Shown here piece after piece: positions 6,087-6,802 of a DNA stretch of 6,802 bases. The DNA lies in assembly GCA_012842765.1 (NCBI GenBank), contig DUWJ01000328.1, positions 1-6,802 on the forward strand. The letters run 5' to 3'. Position 1 is the stretch's first letter. Every line of letters starts with the position of its first letter. This stretch comes from Bacillota bacterium (lineage in GTDB: Bacteria; Bacillota; DTU025). A program made the translations under genes and the position numbers. The notes beneath the pieces were generated by a model. It made no database searches and had not been told where the DNA came from. It saw nothing but the letters and a program-made list of their open reading frames with translations.

Positions 6087-6802
6087 GTGGACAGGACTTC
6101 GATAGAGAAATTCGCCACATCGGCAAGACGCCAGCTAATGGAGGATGTAAAACAACGCCTCTTTGAGCTTGGTCTTTCCCGCAGCAACGTCACAAAAGGC
6201 GATATTCCGCGTGATGATGCTGTTGGTCTAGACAACAAGATGCTTACACCAACCCAGGCTAATCAGCGACAGAAGCTGATCGCACAAATTGAGTCAGACG
6301 GATACGACAGAGTTGTTGAGCAAGCTGCTTACACCTGGTTCAACCGGTTCACGGCTCTCCGGTTCATGGAGGTGAATGGCTACCTTCCGAGCGGAGTCAG
6401 AGTGCTGTCGGCAGCAGGGGAGGATCCCAAAGACACACTGGCCCGTCCCGACGTTCTAAGGCATGCAACTACGGTTCCCCTTCCGGTAAACCGTGAGCGA
6501 GTTCTGGAGCTCCGGTATGCAGGAGATGATGAAGCTCTGTATCGTTATCTTCTGATAGCTCAATGCGATGAGCTCGCAGAAGCCCTGCCCTTTCTGTTCG
6601 ACCACGTGAATCCATGGGTGGAACTCCTATTCCCTCGGAACGCTCTTGCCGAAGGCTCTGTGATTCGCCGCATAGTCGCCGAAATACCTGAAGAGGATTG
6701 GCGCGACCAGGTGGAAATAGTGGGATGGCTCTACCAATACTACGTGTCCGAACGGAAGGATCAAGTATACAAGGGTTTCAAGAAAGGGAAGAAGGCTTCG
6801 AA
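6087..6802 (+). CDS. pglX: BREX adenine-specific DNA methyltransferase PglX, N-terminal part
   Basis: PglX is the site-specific N6-adenine methyltransferase of BREX. It marks host DNA and is needed for defence. An uninterrupted frame starts at GTG 6087 and runs 238 codons to the right edge; family members are about 1100-1250 residues, so only the N-terminal fifth is present. Recognisable family blocks are the N-terminal DRTSIEKFATSARRQLMEDV, RQKLIAQIESDGYDRVVEQA, AYTWFNRFTALRFMEVNGYLPSG (residues 81-103), YLLIAQCDELAEALPFLF (154-171) and PEEDWRDQVEIVGWLYQYY (201-219). The SAM-binding and NPPY catalytic motifs lie farther on, outside the window, so activity cannot be assessed. The GTG is supported by GAGGTGAG (6074-6081), which overlaps the brxC stop and lies 5 nt before it. 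The gene is co-transcribed with brxC. Confidence 0.93.
   Translation, partial: MDRTSIEKFATSARRQLMEDVKQRLFELGLSRSNVTKGDIPRDDAVGLDNKMLTPTQANQRQKLIAQIESDGYDRVVEQAAYTWFNRFTALRFMEVNGYLPSGVRVLSAAGEDPKDTLARPDVLRHATTVPLPVNRERVLELRYAGDDEALYRYLLIAQCDELAEALPFLFDHVNPWVELLFPRNALAEGSVIRRIVAEIPEEDWRDQVEIVGWLYQYYVSERKDQVYKGFKKGKKAS

Overview
The window carries the front half of a type 1 BREX (bacteriophage exclusion) operon on the + strand: brxA (DUF1819), brxB (DUF1788), brxC (a large P-loop/AAA+ ATPase) and the start of pglX (the BREX adenine-specific DNA methyltransferase), which runs off the right edge. Gene order, gene lengths and conserved blocks all agree. The remaining core genes expected in type 1 BREX (pglZ and brxL) would lie beyond base 6802, so completeness cannot be judged here. 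Mixed base composition, purine-rich Shine-Dalgarno sequences (for example GAGGTGAG before pglX) and GTG/TTG starts suggest a mesophilic or moderately thermophilic Bacillota-like bacterium. That assignment is an inference; the window holds no taxonomic marker.

Layout. Bases 1-311 (minus strand) hold most of a MazG-like all-alpha nucleotide pyrophosphohydrolase that runs off the left edge. Bases 312-751 hold no intact gene I can defend. They do contain a possible frameshifted small ORF on the minus strand (717-492) that becomes one continuous reading if one copy of a tandem CTTG is removed. Bases 752-961 (minus) encode a small hydrophobic protein with one clear and one weak membrane segment, read from a strong extended -10 promoter at 1009-982. 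Bases 1010-1279 form the divergent regulatory region in front of brxA. It contains a 19-bp perfect palindrome (1154-1172), a third half-site just upstream, and a good sigma-A-type promoter (1188-1216). From 1280 to 6802 the BREX genes follow one another with gaps of 2, 15 and 11 bases, consistent with one polycistronic transcript.

How the parts work together. In characterised BREX systems PglX methylates an asymmetric hexanucleotide on one strand of the host DNA, and BrxA, BrxB, BrxC and PglZ are needed to block phage DNA replication, without obvious cleavage of the phage genome. BrxC is an ATPase, BrxA a DNA-binding protein, and BrxB a small core protein of unclear biochemical role. The divergent minus-strand genes (small membrane protein, broken ORF, MazG-like enzyme) may be a defence-island neighbourhood or just flanking sequence.

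Points most worth checking are the palindrome-plus-half-site upstream of the brxA promoter, a likely non-canonical AUU start for brxC, the correct downstream start of brxA, and the CTTG-duplication frameshift.
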